Part shown: positions 1 to 6,832 of the stretch, piece by piece | How positions within the stretch are numbered: the first letter of the stretch is position 1 | Layout: every line of letters starts with the position of its first letter | Source: an uncultured Erysipelotrichaceae bacterium | Lineage (GTDB): Bacteria; Bacillota_I; Bacilli_A; Erysipelotrichales; Erysipelotrichaceae | NCBI GenBank assembly: GCA_900319505.1 | Contig: ONOV01000088.1 | Span: forward strand, 1-11,773 | Length of the DNA stretch: 11,773 bases | Direction: 5' to 3' | Translations under genes and position numbers: made by a program | The notes under the pieces: generated by a model | The model's input: the letters and a program-made list of their open reading frames with translations, nothing else | The model's database searches: none | Told to the model about the DNA's origin: nothing

Positions 1-28
1 AAAAAGGAATGATGTTTCCATCACTCCT
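1..28 (-). terminator. Intrinsic terminator of the rsmG-noc-parA-parB operon
   Basis: Read on the minus strand, the arms at 19-28 and 5-14 form a 10-bp stem (AGGAGTGATG with CATCATTCCT, one G-U pair) closed by a GAAA tetraloop and followed by a run of T at 1-5. This is a textbook rho-independent terminator. The parB stop codon (21-23) lies inside the first arm, so termination follows translation with no spacer. The T-run may continue beyond the left edge. Confidence 0.85.
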
Positions 29-917
29 GACTGGATTCTTCAATACATCCAAGCATATCGAGAATACGGTTGAGATCCTCTGTATCAGAATAGTGAATCC
101 TGATTTCCTTCTTCGATACTTCTACCTGTGTCCCGTACTTCTCAGACATCCTGTTTTCCAGGTCACTGTAGAAAGGATCTTTCTCTGCTTTCTTCTTCGG
201 CTTATGTACCGGATTTTCACCATTTACAATGCCTTTGACATACTTCTCGGTTTCCCGGACCGACATATGCCGGGCAAGAATTTCCTCAGCAGCTTCTTCC
301 ATCTGCTCTTCATCCTTCAAGGCAAGCAGCGGTCTGACATGTCCGGCTGTCAGCTTCTTATCTGTCACAAGCGCTCTGACACCTGACGGCAGTTTGAGAA
401 GACGCATCATATTGGCACAGTATTCCCGGGACTTGCCGACCCGTTCTGCCAGCTTTTCCTGAGTATAGCCAAGCTTCTGTACCAGCGCATCATAAGCCAT
501 GGCTTCTTCAATCGGATTGAGGTCTTCACGCTGTACATTTTCAAGCAGCGCGATTTCCATCATTTCATCATCTTTGAAATCAACCTGAATGGCCGGCACG
601 GTATCAAGACCTGCCATTCTGGCAGCTCTGAGTCTTCTTTCACCGGTGATCAGATCATAGCCTTTGATGGATTTTCTGACTAAAAGCGGTGTGAAGATGC
701 CGTGTTCCCTGATTGACGCAGACAGTTCTTCCAGACCTTTCTGATCGAACTCTTTTCTTGGCTGATAGGGATTGGGACGGATCTCATCCACGGGTATCTG
801 TATCTCCTTCCGCCCCGGCATTTCCTTGGCATTTTCTTCGATCTGATCCAGTACTTCCTCGACATTGCCGCCGAAGATGGAATCCAGACCGCGTCCAAGT
901 TTTCTTTTCTCTGCCAT
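21..917 (-). CDS. parB: ParB/Spo0J chromosome-partitioning CTPase
   Basis: ParB binds parS centromere sites, spreads as a CTP-dependent clamp and loads SMC near the origin. The 298-aa protein starts with the ParA-interaction motif (KLGRGLDSIFG, residues 6-16). It then has the CTP-binding ParB N-terminal domain with GERR at 92-95 and ENVQRED at 126-132. A helix-turn-helix DNA-binding domain spans about 145-200, then a charged linker and a C-terminal dimerisation domain. By alignment to family numbering, R164 and G192 match the parS-type specificity positions, unlike the neighbouring Noc paralogue. Start: ATG with GGAGG upstream, overlapping the parA stop as TAATG, so the two are translationally coupled. 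A perfect parS lies in dnaX about 9 kb away. Confidence 0.96.
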   Translation of the reverse strand: MAEKRKLGRGLDSIFGGNVEEVLDQIEENAKEMPGRKEIQIPVDEIRPNPYQPRKEFDQKGLEELSASIREHGIFTPLLVRKSIKGYDLITGERRLRAARMAGLDTVPAIQVDFKDDEMMEIALLENVQREDLNPIEEAMAYDALVQKLGYTQEKLAERVGKSREYCANMMRLLKLPSGVRALVTDKKLTAGHVRPLLALKDEEQMEEAAEEILARHMSVRETEKYVKGIVNGENPVHKPKKKAEKDPFYSDLENRMSEKYGTQVEVSKKEIRIHYSDTEDLNRILDMLGCIEESSQE

Positions 918-1699
918 TATCTGCCTCCGTTCTTCTGATTCTGAATCAATACTTCCTTCACCAGCTGTACATATGCCTTGGCACCCGGAGAGCTTGTATC
1001 ATATTCAAAGATCGACTCTTCCCGGGAAGGTGCTTCGGATAATCTGACATTGCGGGGAATGACCGTACGATATACTTTCTCCTTGAAGTACTTGCGGATT
1101 TCCTGCTGAATTTCAACCGACAGACGCGTTCTGACATCAAACATGGTCAGCAGTACGCCTTCAATGGACAGATGCGGATTCCACAGCTTCTGTACCAGTC
1201 TGATGGTGCTGAGCAATTGGGTCAGACCTTCCAGGGCAAAGTATTCGCACTGTACCGGAATCATCACACTGTCAGCCACTGTTAAAGCATTGGTGTTCAG
1301 CAGACCGAGGGCCGGGGGACAGTCAATGATGATATAGTCATATTTATCTTTGATCGGTTCCAGTTTCGCCTTGAGCAGTCTTTCCTTGCCGTTTTCATAG
1401 GCAGCCATTTCCGCATCGGCACCGGCCAGATCGATGGTACTGGGCAGAACGTCCAGCGGCGGCATCTTCAGTCTGACAATCGCTTCTTCTATCATCGCGT
1501 CGCCGCACAGTACATCATATACATTGGCATCAAAACCTGTTTTATAGGCACCGATGCCTCTTGAGGCATTGCCCTGTGGATCAAAGTCAACCAGCAGGAC
1601 TTTTTTCTTGAAATAAGCCAGTCCGGCGGACAGGTTGATACTTGTCGTTGTCTTGCCTACACCGCCTTTCTGATTGGCTATTGCTATAATCTTTCCCAT
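917..1699 (-). CDS. parA: ParA/Soj chromosome-partitioning ATPase
   Basis: MinD/ParA-family ATPase that works with ParB in origin segregation and, in B. subtilis, also modulates DnaA. The 260-aa protein has the deviant Walker A motif KGGVGKTT at residues 11-18, Walker A' [10 protein letters not shown] at about 35-44 and Walker B IIIDCPP at about 123-129. It lacks the N-terminal HTH extension of plasmid type Ia ParAs, so it is the short chromosomal type. Start: ATG at 1697-1699 with AGAGGA about 8 nt upstream. It lies 17 nt after noc and overlaps parB by 1 nt, within the rsmG-noc-parA-parB order known from B. subtilis. A 12-bp palindrome CTTCCCGGGAAG at 1018-1029 in this gene resembles the core of a Noc binding site but may simply reflect the Ser-Arg-Glu codons. 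Confidence 0.96.
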   Translation of the reverse strand: MGKIIAIANQKGGVGKTTTSINLSAGLAYFKKKVLLVDFDPQGNASRGIGAYKTGFDANVYDVLCGDAMIEEAIVRLKMPPLDVLPSTIDLAGADAEMAAYENGKERLLKAKLEPIKDKYDYIIIDCPPALGLLNTNALTVADSVMIPVQCEYFALEGLTQLLSTIRLVQKLWNPHLSIEGVLLTMFDVRTRLSVEIQQEIRKYFKEKVYRTVIPRNVRLSEAPSREESIFEYDTSSPGAKAYVQLVKEVLIQNQKNGGR

Positions 1700-1716
1700 A
1701 TATAAAGTCCTCTAAA

Positions 1717-2526
1717 TCACTTCGGGAAACGGACGGTCATCAGAATCTCATCATCCGTTTCCTTCTGATCCAGCCGGGCATCAATCCCGGTCTTACGGAT
1801 CATTTCCACACATTTATTTACTGAATTGACGGCAATAACAGCATTGCGGGAGAAGCCCTTTGTCTTCTGCCGCTTATGTACCTTGGCCGGCATATTCATC
1901 TTTTCAATATACTGTTCCGTCTGCTGTACGGTCATATTCTGCTTGAGAATACGATGGTACACAGTCTTGATTTTCTTCGGTTCTACGGTCAGTAAAGCAC
2001 GGGCATGACGTTCCGTAATCTTTTCTTCCACAACGCCTTCCTGGATTTCTTCCGGCAGATTCAGCAGTCTGATCTTATTGGCAATCGTTGACTGCGACTT
2101 GCCGATCTTATCCGCCAGTTCTTTCTGGGTCATGCCGGTCTGACGCATGATCTGTACATAGCCCTTGGCTTCTTCTACTGCACTCAGATCTTTACGCTGT
2201 ATATTTTCCACAAGAGCCATCTGGGCGGCCTGGTCTTCGGTCGGTGTCAGAATATAGCACGGTACTTTGGTAAAGCCGGCAATCCTGCAGGCTCTGTATC
2301 TTCTTTCCCCGGCAATAATCTCATACTTTCCTTCCCCGATCTGTCTGACAGTAATCGGCTGGATCAGCCCCTGGGAACGGATGGAAGCAGCCAGGCTGTT
2401 CAGCTCTTCTTCATCAAATTTGAGTCTTGGCTGATAGCGGCTCGGCTCGATCTGACTGATATCAATTTCCGCAATGGCTTTGCTGGATGGCTGCTTTTCA
2501 AATATATCCAGGATACTTTTTCGCAT
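1717..2526 (-). CDS. noc: Nucleoid occlusion protein Noc (ParB paralogue)
   Basis: Noc binds dispersed NBS sites and the membrane and blocks division-septum assembly over the nucleoid. The 269-aa protein is a ParB-family member: GERR at 73-76, ENIQRKD at 107-113, HTH around 134-180. Features that mark it as Noc rather than a second ParB are: a short N-terminus with an amphipathic, membrane-targeting-like start (MRKSILDIF); GKSQSTIANK in the recognition region; TERHARALL; and a C-terminal KGFSRNAVIAVN stretch resembling the Noc C-terminal domain. Specificity positions by family alignment are Q145, K151, N156 and R173, against the Noc pattern Q/K/K/R. Start: ATG with GGGGAG 12 nt after the rsmG stop. 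The position between rsmG and parA is the conserved noc locus. Confidence 0.93.
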   Translation of the reverse strand: MRKSILDIFEKQPSSKAIAEIDISQIEPSRYQPRLKFDEEELNSLAASIRSQGLIQPITVRQIGEGKYEIIAGERRYRACRIAGFTKVPCYILTPTEDQAAQMALVENIQRKDLSAVEEAKGYVQIMRQTGMTQKELADKIGKSQSTIANKIRLLNLPEEIQEGVVEEKITERHARALLTVEPKKIKTVYHRILKQNMTVQQTEQYIEKMNMPAKVHKRQKTKGFSRNAVIAVNSVNKCVEMIRKTGIDARLDQKETDDEILMTVRFPK

Positions 2527-2538
2527 AGGCTTCTCCCC

Positions 2539-3231
2539 TCACAGCGGCTTTTTCTTGATCTGCCCGTAGCTGCGGGGATACTTTGCCGGTGTTTCTCTAA
2601 CCTTTATATAGAATAGATTGATCTGTTCTCCCTCTTCTGTCTGATGTATTTTCACATCTTTTTCTTCACAGCCAAGCACTTTCATGGCATGTGACGCTTC
2701 TTCTTTTTCCTGCAGGCCTTTTGCCCCTTTCATGGCAAGAAAGATTCCGTCCTTTTTCAGATACGGCACGCAGAGTTCACTGAGCACCGGCAGGCCGGCA
2801 ACAGCTCTGGCTGTTACCGCATCATAATAGCCTCTTCTTTCACTGATAAAATCTTCGGCCCGGGCATTGATGATCTCAGCATCCGTGCCGATTTCATCCT
2901 GAACAGCATGAAGAAAATTACATCTTTTCCCGGTCGGTTCCAGCAGGGTGATATGCAGATCAGGTCTTGCAATTTTCCATACCATGCCGGGAAAACCGGC
3001 ACCTGAACCCACATCCATGATATTTCCCGAGAAATACCAGTCTGACAGCGGGATCAGACAGTCGTAGAAATGTCTTCTGTACACTTCCTCTGGTTCATCC
3101 ACAGCGGTCAGATTCATCTTCTGATTCCATTCATGAAGCAGAGATGCATATTTCACCAGCTGTTCTTTCTGTTTTTCATCTATATTCACACCCATGTCTT
3201 TACAGCATGCGGCGAGTTCTTCAATGGTCAT
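2539..3231 (-). CDS. rsmG: 16S rRNA (guanine-527-N7)-methyltransferase RsmG (GidB)
   Basis: SAM-dependent methyltransferase that makes m7G527 in 16S rRNA; its loss causes low-level streptomycin resistance in other bacteria. The 230-aa protein shows the family N-terminus (EWNQKMNLTAV at 34-44, RRHFYDCL at 52-59), the SAM-binding glycine motif MDVGSGAGFPG at about 72-82 and TARAVAGLPVLSELC at 140-154. I chose ATG at 3229-3231 because it aligns with the B. subtilis start and follows AAAGGGAG. The reading frame stays open upstream to about 3312, but that extension runs through the likely -10 element at 3254-3259. First gene of the rsmG-noc-parA-parB operon; noc follows after 12 nt. Confidence 0.95.
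   Translation of the reverse strand: MTIEELAACCKDMGVNIDEKQKEQLVKYASLLHEWNQKMNLTAVDEPEEVYRRHFYDCLIPLSDWYFSGNIMDVGSGAGFPGMVWKIARPDLHITLLEPTGKRCNFLHAVQDEIGTDAEIINARAEDFISERRGYYDAVTARAVAGLPVLSELCVPYLKKDGIFLAMKGAKGLQEKEEASHAMKVLGCEEKDVKIHQTEEGEQINLFYIKVRETPAKYPRSYGQIKKKPL
3021..3036. promoter_or_regulatory. Candidate Noc binding site (NBS) inside rsmG
   Basis: The sequence TATTTCCCGAGAAATA matches the published B. subtilis NBS consensus ATTTCCCGGGAAAT at 13 of 14 positions, and the flanking T/A extends the palindrome. It lies within rsmG, about 500 bp upstream of noc. The function is inferred from the consensus; the one mismatch breaks a central symmetric position. Confidence 0.5.
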
Positions 3232-3253
3232 TTCTCTCCCTTTCGGCTGTTTC

Positions 3254-3262
3254 ATTCTAACA
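3254..3262 (-). promoter_or_regulatory. Likely rsmG operon promoter (extended -10)
   Basis: On the minus strand TGT TAGAAT forms an extended -10 element (TGn at 3260-3262, hexamer at 3254-3259, one mismatch from TATAAT). The -35 region is a T-run without a good TTGACA match. A start about 7 nt downstream would give a leader of roughly 15 nt with the AAAGGGAG ribosome site. It lies downstream of the terminator at 3370-3401, where a promoter is expected. Confidence 0.6.
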
Positions 3263-3269
3263 CCATTAA

Positions 3270-3356
3270 CATGGATAAAAAACAATGAATTGTTGAAAAA
3301 ATATTTATCCACAATTTTTGGTGAAATTTACGCTTTTTCTAACAAAATGTGGAAAA
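3270..3356. promoter_or_regulatory. Cluster of DnaA-box-like sites in the AT-rich rsmG upstream region
   Basis: A perfect DnaA box TTATCCACA lies at 3305-3313 on the plus strand. A one-mismatch box (TTTTCCACA, minus strand) is at 3348-3356 and a weak one (TTATCCATG, minus strand) at 3270-3278, immediately upstream of the putative -10. A further 8/9 match (TCATCCACA) is at 3095-3103 inside rsmG. The block is strongly AT-rich compared with the genes around it. This could be DnaA control of the rsmG-parB operon or an origin-associated DnaA-binding region; the sequence does not decide between them. Confidence 0.5.
3281..3294. repeat. Small inverted repeat AACAAT-GA-ATTGTT
   Basis: Six-bp perfect arms separated by 2 bp lie about 20 bp upstream of the putative rsmG -10 element. 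This is the position of an operator, but it is short and AT-rich and could be chance. No regulator is suggested by the sequence. Confidence 0.3.
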
Positions 3357-3369
3357 CTTTTTCTCCCAC

Positions 3370-3401
3370 AAAATAAGAAGAGAAGACCGCAGTCTTCTCC
3401 T
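3370..3401 (-). terminator. Intrinsic terminator after the dnaX-to-ThyX-like gene run
   Basis: Read on the minus strand, GAGAAGAC and GTCTTCTC (3392-3399 and 3380-3387) form a perfect 8-bp stem around a TGCG loop. A G-U and an A-U pair extend it to 3378-3401. A T-rich tail with interruptions (TTCTTATTTTG) follows. It lies 27 nt downstream of the stop codon at 3428-3430. The gap 3232-3427 holds this terminator, the DnaA-like boxes and the rsmG promoter, and no gene that I can see. Confidence 0.75.
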
Positions 3402-3427
3402 GTTTATCTATGCTTTACAGAACTGTA

Positions 3428-4060
3428 TTACTGCTCACTGCCGATGATGAATTCGCTGTATGGCAGTGTTTCAATCCACTTGCAGAAAGCACGCCATTCC
3501 GGCAGCCGGTGATCTCTTCTCTGAAAGTAGATCGTCTTGAGCTGTCTGTAGTTGGTTGTCATGCGGGCAGTCAGACGGAAGCCGGCCGGATTGGAATACA
3601 GGATCTGCAGATACTTGTCCTTGGCCACATCGTTCAGGGTCGTCGTATCCTTGCCTTCTGCCTTCAGACGCTTGATATCCGCCTGCAGGTCATTGTACTC
3701 CCTGACCTTTTCCTTCATGATCTCTACAATCCTGGGATCCACATAACTGATATACACTTCATCCAGATCAAACCTGGTGATTCTGTGCATGGTGGACTGG
3801 GAAGAGACAAAGTCCAGGAAGTGATAGCGTTCCGCTTCCACCCAGGCCTTATTTGTAAAGGTCAGATCAAACTGCACAATGATACCGTTCATGAAGTTGT
3901 CATGGCCGCTGCCTGTTTTTGCATTGGCCAGTCTTCTGGTTGTATCGGTGACTTCAGAAGTCACTTTATCCAGATCTACTGCCATCGGATATTTGGACCC
4001 TTTGACCGATTCTTCCAGTCCGTAGATCTGTACATTGGAAACAACGTCTTTATAATCCAT
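3428..4060 (-). CDS. Uncharacterised protein with weak resemblance to flavin-dependent thymidylate synthase (ThyX)
   Basis: A 210-aa soluble protein without signal peptide or membrane segment. I do not recognise it with certainty. The C-terminal part (NYRQLKTIYFQRR at 170-182, then LPEWRAF at 186-192) resembles the ThyX C-terminal pattern NxRSLxxFxxxR...QWEIR. An upstream segment (SSQSTMHRITRFDLDE, 86-101) sits where ThyX has its RHRxxSxNExSxRY signature, but the first Arg is Met and the Ser and Asn are not kept. Residues 112-140 look helical and charged, possibly a coiled coil. Start ATG is 1 nt after the mnmG stop, with AAGGAG about 12 nt upstream, so it is probably translationally coupled to mnmG. 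Alternatives are a repurposed ThyX-fold protein, a phage-derived homologue, or an unrelated family. Confidence 0.85.
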   Translation of the reverse strand: MDYKDVVSNVQIYGLEESVKGSKYPMAVDLDKVTSEVTDTTRRLANAKTGSGHDNFMNGIIVQFDLTFTNKAWVEAERYHFLDFVSSQSTMHRITRFDLDEVYISYVDPRIVEIMKEKVREYNDLQADIKRLKAEGKDTTTLNDVAKDKYLQILYSNPAGFRLTARMTTNYRQLKTIYFQRRDHRLPEWRAFCKWIETLPYSEFIIGSEQ

Positions 4061-4061
4061 A

Positions 4062-5924
4062 TCAGTGATTCATCTCCTTCTGTTTCAGATAGATGGAAAG
4101 AACAGCCAGATCAGCCGGATTGACACCGGAAATACGGGATGCCTGTCCCATGGTTGCCGGTCTGTATTTCTCAAGCTTCTGTCTGCCTTCAATAGAAAGA
4201 TTCTCGACATCTTCATAATCAACATCATCCAGCTTTACCTTTTCCATAGCCTGCAGTTTGGCTGCTTCCCGCTTTGCCTTATTGATATAGCCTTCGTATT
4301 TCAATTCAATGCCGGCCTGATACACAAGATCATGGTCATAGTCACGGCCTGCTTTTTCAAGCAGTGTATTCAGATCCACTTTGGGACGTCTTGCCAGTTC
4401 GGCCGTATTGATCCTGTGTTCCATCGTATAGCCGAGTGATTCAAGATATGCGGCCGCTTCTGTATCCGAAGGACCGATATGATCCTCACCAAGCTGTTCC
4501 TTCAGTTCTTTGAGATCATTCATTTTCTTCAGATAAGCATCATGTCTCTCTTCTGATACAAGGCCGACCTGATACCCCTTCTCAAGCAGTCTCTGATCCG
4601 CATTGTCATGTCTTAACAGCAGTCTGAATTCAGCCCGGCTGGTCAATAGACGATACGGTTCTCTGGTGCCTTTGGTCGTCAGATCATCAATCAGTACACC
4701 GATATAGGCTTCATCCCTGCCCAATACAAGCGGTTCTCTTCCTTCCAGTTTCAGAGAAGCGTTGATGCCGGCCATGATACCCTGGCCTGCCGCTTCCTCA
4801 TAGCCGGAAGTGCCGTTGACCTGTCCGGCGGTAAACAGATTTCTGATGATCTTGTTTTCAAGACTCGGCCGCATCTGGATGGGGTCGATGGCATCGTATT
4901 CAATGGCATAGGCATATTTCTTGATGACCGCATTCCTGAAGCCAGGCAGACTGTGTACCATCTTTTCCTGAATGTCTCTTGGTAAAGAAGTACTGAATCC
5001 CTGTACATATGTCGTATCCAGAGCGAGTGACTCCGGTTCAAGAAACAGCAGATGACGCGGCTTGTCCTTGAAGCGGACAAGCTTGTCTTCAATGGAAGGA
5101 CAGTAGCGCGGTCCTACCCCTTTGACGACACCGGAATACATGGAGGATTTATTCAGGTTGCTCAGAATCAGTTCATGTGTTTCCGGGGTTGTATAAGTCA
5201 GATGGCACGGCACCTGATCTTTGAAAGGACGGATCTGCTTTGTCGTATTGGAAAAGCAGACAAACGCATCGGTGCCTGGCTCATACTGGGTCTTGGAAAA
5301 ATCAATGGATTTTGTCAGCACTCTTGGCGGTGTTCCGGTCTTCAGACGGAATGTACGCAGGCCATTGTCACGCAGTGACTGAGACAGTTCATTGGTCGTC
5401 TGTTCGTTGTCCGGTCCGCCCGGAGTGACTTCGGATGAAATCATGTTCAGGCCTGCCATGTAAGTACCAGTTGTCAGAACAACTGCATCACAGGTGATCA
5501 CTGAACCATCCTTCAGCGTCACCCCTGTAACCGTACTGTTCTCAACATTGATGCGTACCGCCATGCCTGCTTTTACCGTCAGATTCACTTCACGCAGACA
5601 GACATCCTGCATGTACTGCTTATAAGCCAGCTTATCCGACTGTACCCGCAAGGCACGGACACCGGGACCCTTGGCTGTGTTGAGCATCTTGAACTGCAGG
5701 GCAGTACGGTCTGCCGTGATCGGCATCTGTCCGCCCAGGGCATCAATCTCTCTGACCACAATACCTTTGGCCGGTCCCCCGACCGAAGGATTGCACGGCA
5801 TCTTGCCGATATTCTCAATACTTAATGTCAGTAACAGTGTTTTATGTTTAAGTCTGGCTGCTGCCAGCGCCGCTTCAATACCGGCATGGCCGCCGCCGAT
5901 TACGATAATTTCAAAATCTTTCAT
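4062..5924 (-). CDS. mnmG: tRNA uridine-34 5-carboxymethylaminomethyl modification enzyme MnmG (GidA)
   Basis: FAD-dependent subunit that, with the GTPase MnmE, builds cmnm5U/nm5U at the tRNA wobble position using 5,10-methylene-THF. The 620-aa length fits the family (about 620-630). The N-terminal FAD-binding motif GGGHAG is at 10-15, followed by MPCNPSVGGPAKG at 42-54, the PRYCPSIEDK signature, NGTSGYEEAAGQG and TSRAEFRLLLRHDNADQRL. The C-terminal helical domain that contacts MnmE and tRNA is present to the end. Start: ATG with GAAGGA 5-6 nt upstream, overlapping the 3' end of the preceding gene by 14 nt. MnmE is not adjacent here, unlike the mnmE-mnmG-rsmG order of B. subtilis; rsmG follows only after the ThyX-like gene and a terminator. 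Confidence 0.97.
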   Translation of the reverse strand: MKDFEIIVIGGGHAGIEAALAAARLKHKTLLLTLSIENIGKMPCNPSVGGPAKGIVVREIDALGGQMPITADRTALQFKMLNTAKGPGVRALRVQSDKLAYKQYMQDVCLREVNLTVKAGMAVRINVENSTVTGVTLKDGSVITCDAVVLTTGTYMAGLNMISSEVTPGGPDNEQTTNELSQSLRDNGLRTFRLKTGTPPRVLTKSIDFSKTQYEPGTDAFVCFSNTTKQIRPFKDQVPCHLTYTTPETHELILSNLNKSSMYSGVVKGVGPRYCPSIEDKLVRFKDKPRHLLFLEPESLALDTTYVQGFSTSLPRDIQEKMVHSLPGFRNAVIKKYAYAIEYDAIDPIQMRPSLENKIIRNLFTAGQVNGTSGYEEAAGQGIMAGINASLKLEGREPLVLGRDEAYIGVLIDDLTTKGTREPYRLLTSRAEFRLLLRHDNADQRLLEKGYQVGLVSEERHDAYLKKMNDLKELKEQLGEDHIGPSDTEAAAYLESLGYTMEHRINTAELARRPKVDLNTLLEKAGRDYDHDLVYQAGIELKYEGYINKAKREAAKLQAMEKVKLDDVDYEDVENLSIEGRQKLEKYRPATMGQASRISGVNPADLAVLSIYLKQKEMNH

Positions 5925-6816
5925 TCCATTCCTTCACCAGAGCTTCCGCCTCGGGATCCTCTGTTTCTTCCAGCAGGGAAAAGACAATCCGATCTTTCAG
6001 ATTTTCCAGGGATAACTTTAAGCTATAAAGCGTCATCCTGCCAAGTACTTCCTGCAGTCTGACCGTACGGTCATTGACGCCGCACACAAACGGCAGTGCC
6101 ATCTCAATATGATCTTTTTCCAGCTTCAGACAGTCTGTATCCGATCCTCTGACTCTTTCCCAGCCTTCTTCTTTCAGCTTTTCTTTCGTCAGACGATGGG
6201 CAGCCGCTCTTTCTTTCTGTGACAGTTCCGCTTTTCCCATCTCTACAGACGCATTGGCCATGAAGTGGCGGATTTCATCCTGATGGAAGATCGTTTCCGG
6301 TACACTGTCTTCATCCTTTGTCCAAAGATCAATGCCAAGCCGGCTGGCCCGGCGCAGAATTCTGGCTGTTACTCTTGGATCATCCTTATCTATATAGCAG
6401 TAGGATTCAAGATGCGCCGGTATTTCAATACCGACATCTTTAGGATAGACCGGAGCCACAAAGAATACGATGTCCTTGAGAATCAGACACTGCATTGTTC
6501 TTGGTATTTCACCCTTGGCCGCATGTCCGATCGCTTCAGCTAAAAGCTCCCGGGAGTCATACCCGGTCTTTGTCCCGTACAGGTTCCACATCTGGTTGAG
6601 CGAAAGACGTCTTGTCGCTACATAATGCCCATAGCCGATAAAACCCTTCTTTCTCTTATTGACAGCTCCGCGCGCAAAGAAGAACAGGAGATCACCGCTG
6701 TGAAAATCGGTGAACTTGTTCTTTGTACTCAGACGCCAGAAAAGAATCGTTCTGCTGCAGCACAGACGATGGTATTCCAGCATCTTTTCATCTGTTACAT
6801 ACGCGATGGAGCTCAT
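5911..6816 (-). CDS. Uncharacterised protein, N-terminal EVE/PUA-like domain
   Basis: I do not recognise this 301-aa soluble protein. The N-terminal half has the layout of EVE/PUA-like folds: FWRLSTKNKF at 26-35, then HSGDLLFFFARG (39-50) and KGFIGYGHYVATRR (57-70). These match a strand-rich 'W...F..GD...F...G.G' pattern seen in domains that bind modified bases in RNA or DNA. The C-terminal half (about 180-301) is highly charged and helical, with EMALPFVCGVNDR at 238-250 and a long helix after it. There is no signal peptide or membrane segment. Start ATG has GAAGGA just upstream and lies 16 nt after fhs; the end overlaps mnmG by 14 nt, so it is co-translated with a tRNA-modification enzyme. 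The EVE assignment is from pattern reading only. Confidence 0.88.
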   Translation of the reverse strand: MSSIAYVTDEKMLEYHRLCCSRTILFWRLSTKNKFTDFHSGDLLFFFARGAVNKRKKGFIGYGHYVATRRLSLNQMWNLYGTKTGYDSRELLAEAIGHAAKGEIPRTMQCLILKDIVFFVAPVYPKDVGIEIPAHLESYCYIDKDDPRVTARILRRASRLGIDLWTKDEDSVPETIFHQDEIRHFMANASVEMGKAELSQKERAAAHRLTKEKLKEEGWERVRGSDTDCLKLEKDHIEMALPFVCGVNDRTVRLQEVLGRMTLYSLKLSLENLKDRIVFSLLEETEDPEAEALVKEWNERF

Positions 6817-6832
6817 TCTTCCTTCTTTCTAA

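Noticed and set aside
1018..1029. CTTCCCGGGAAG palindrome in parA as a firm Noc site
   Set aside because: It matches the NBS core over 10 bases only and encodes the conserved PSREE segment of ParA; kept only as a weak note.
1573..1585. TGTGGATCA in parA as a DnaA box
   Set aside because: Single 8/9 match within a coding sequence with no neighbours; expected by chance at this length.
3232..3312. A longer N-terminus for RsmG starting near 3312
   Set aside because: The family start aligns with the ATG at 3231, which has a ribosome site; the extension would run through the likely -10 promoter and encodes atypical residues.
3410..4123. A 237-codon open frame on the plus strand opposite the ThyX-like gene and the end of mnmG
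   Set aside because: No ribosome site, it overlaps the minus-strand gene entirely, and its composition looks like an antisense shadow.
6547..6556. CTCCCGGGAG palindrome as another Noc site
   Set aside because: Only the TCCCGGGA core matches; it lacks the flanking TTT/AAA and is explained by Ser-Arg-Glu codons in the EVE-like gene.
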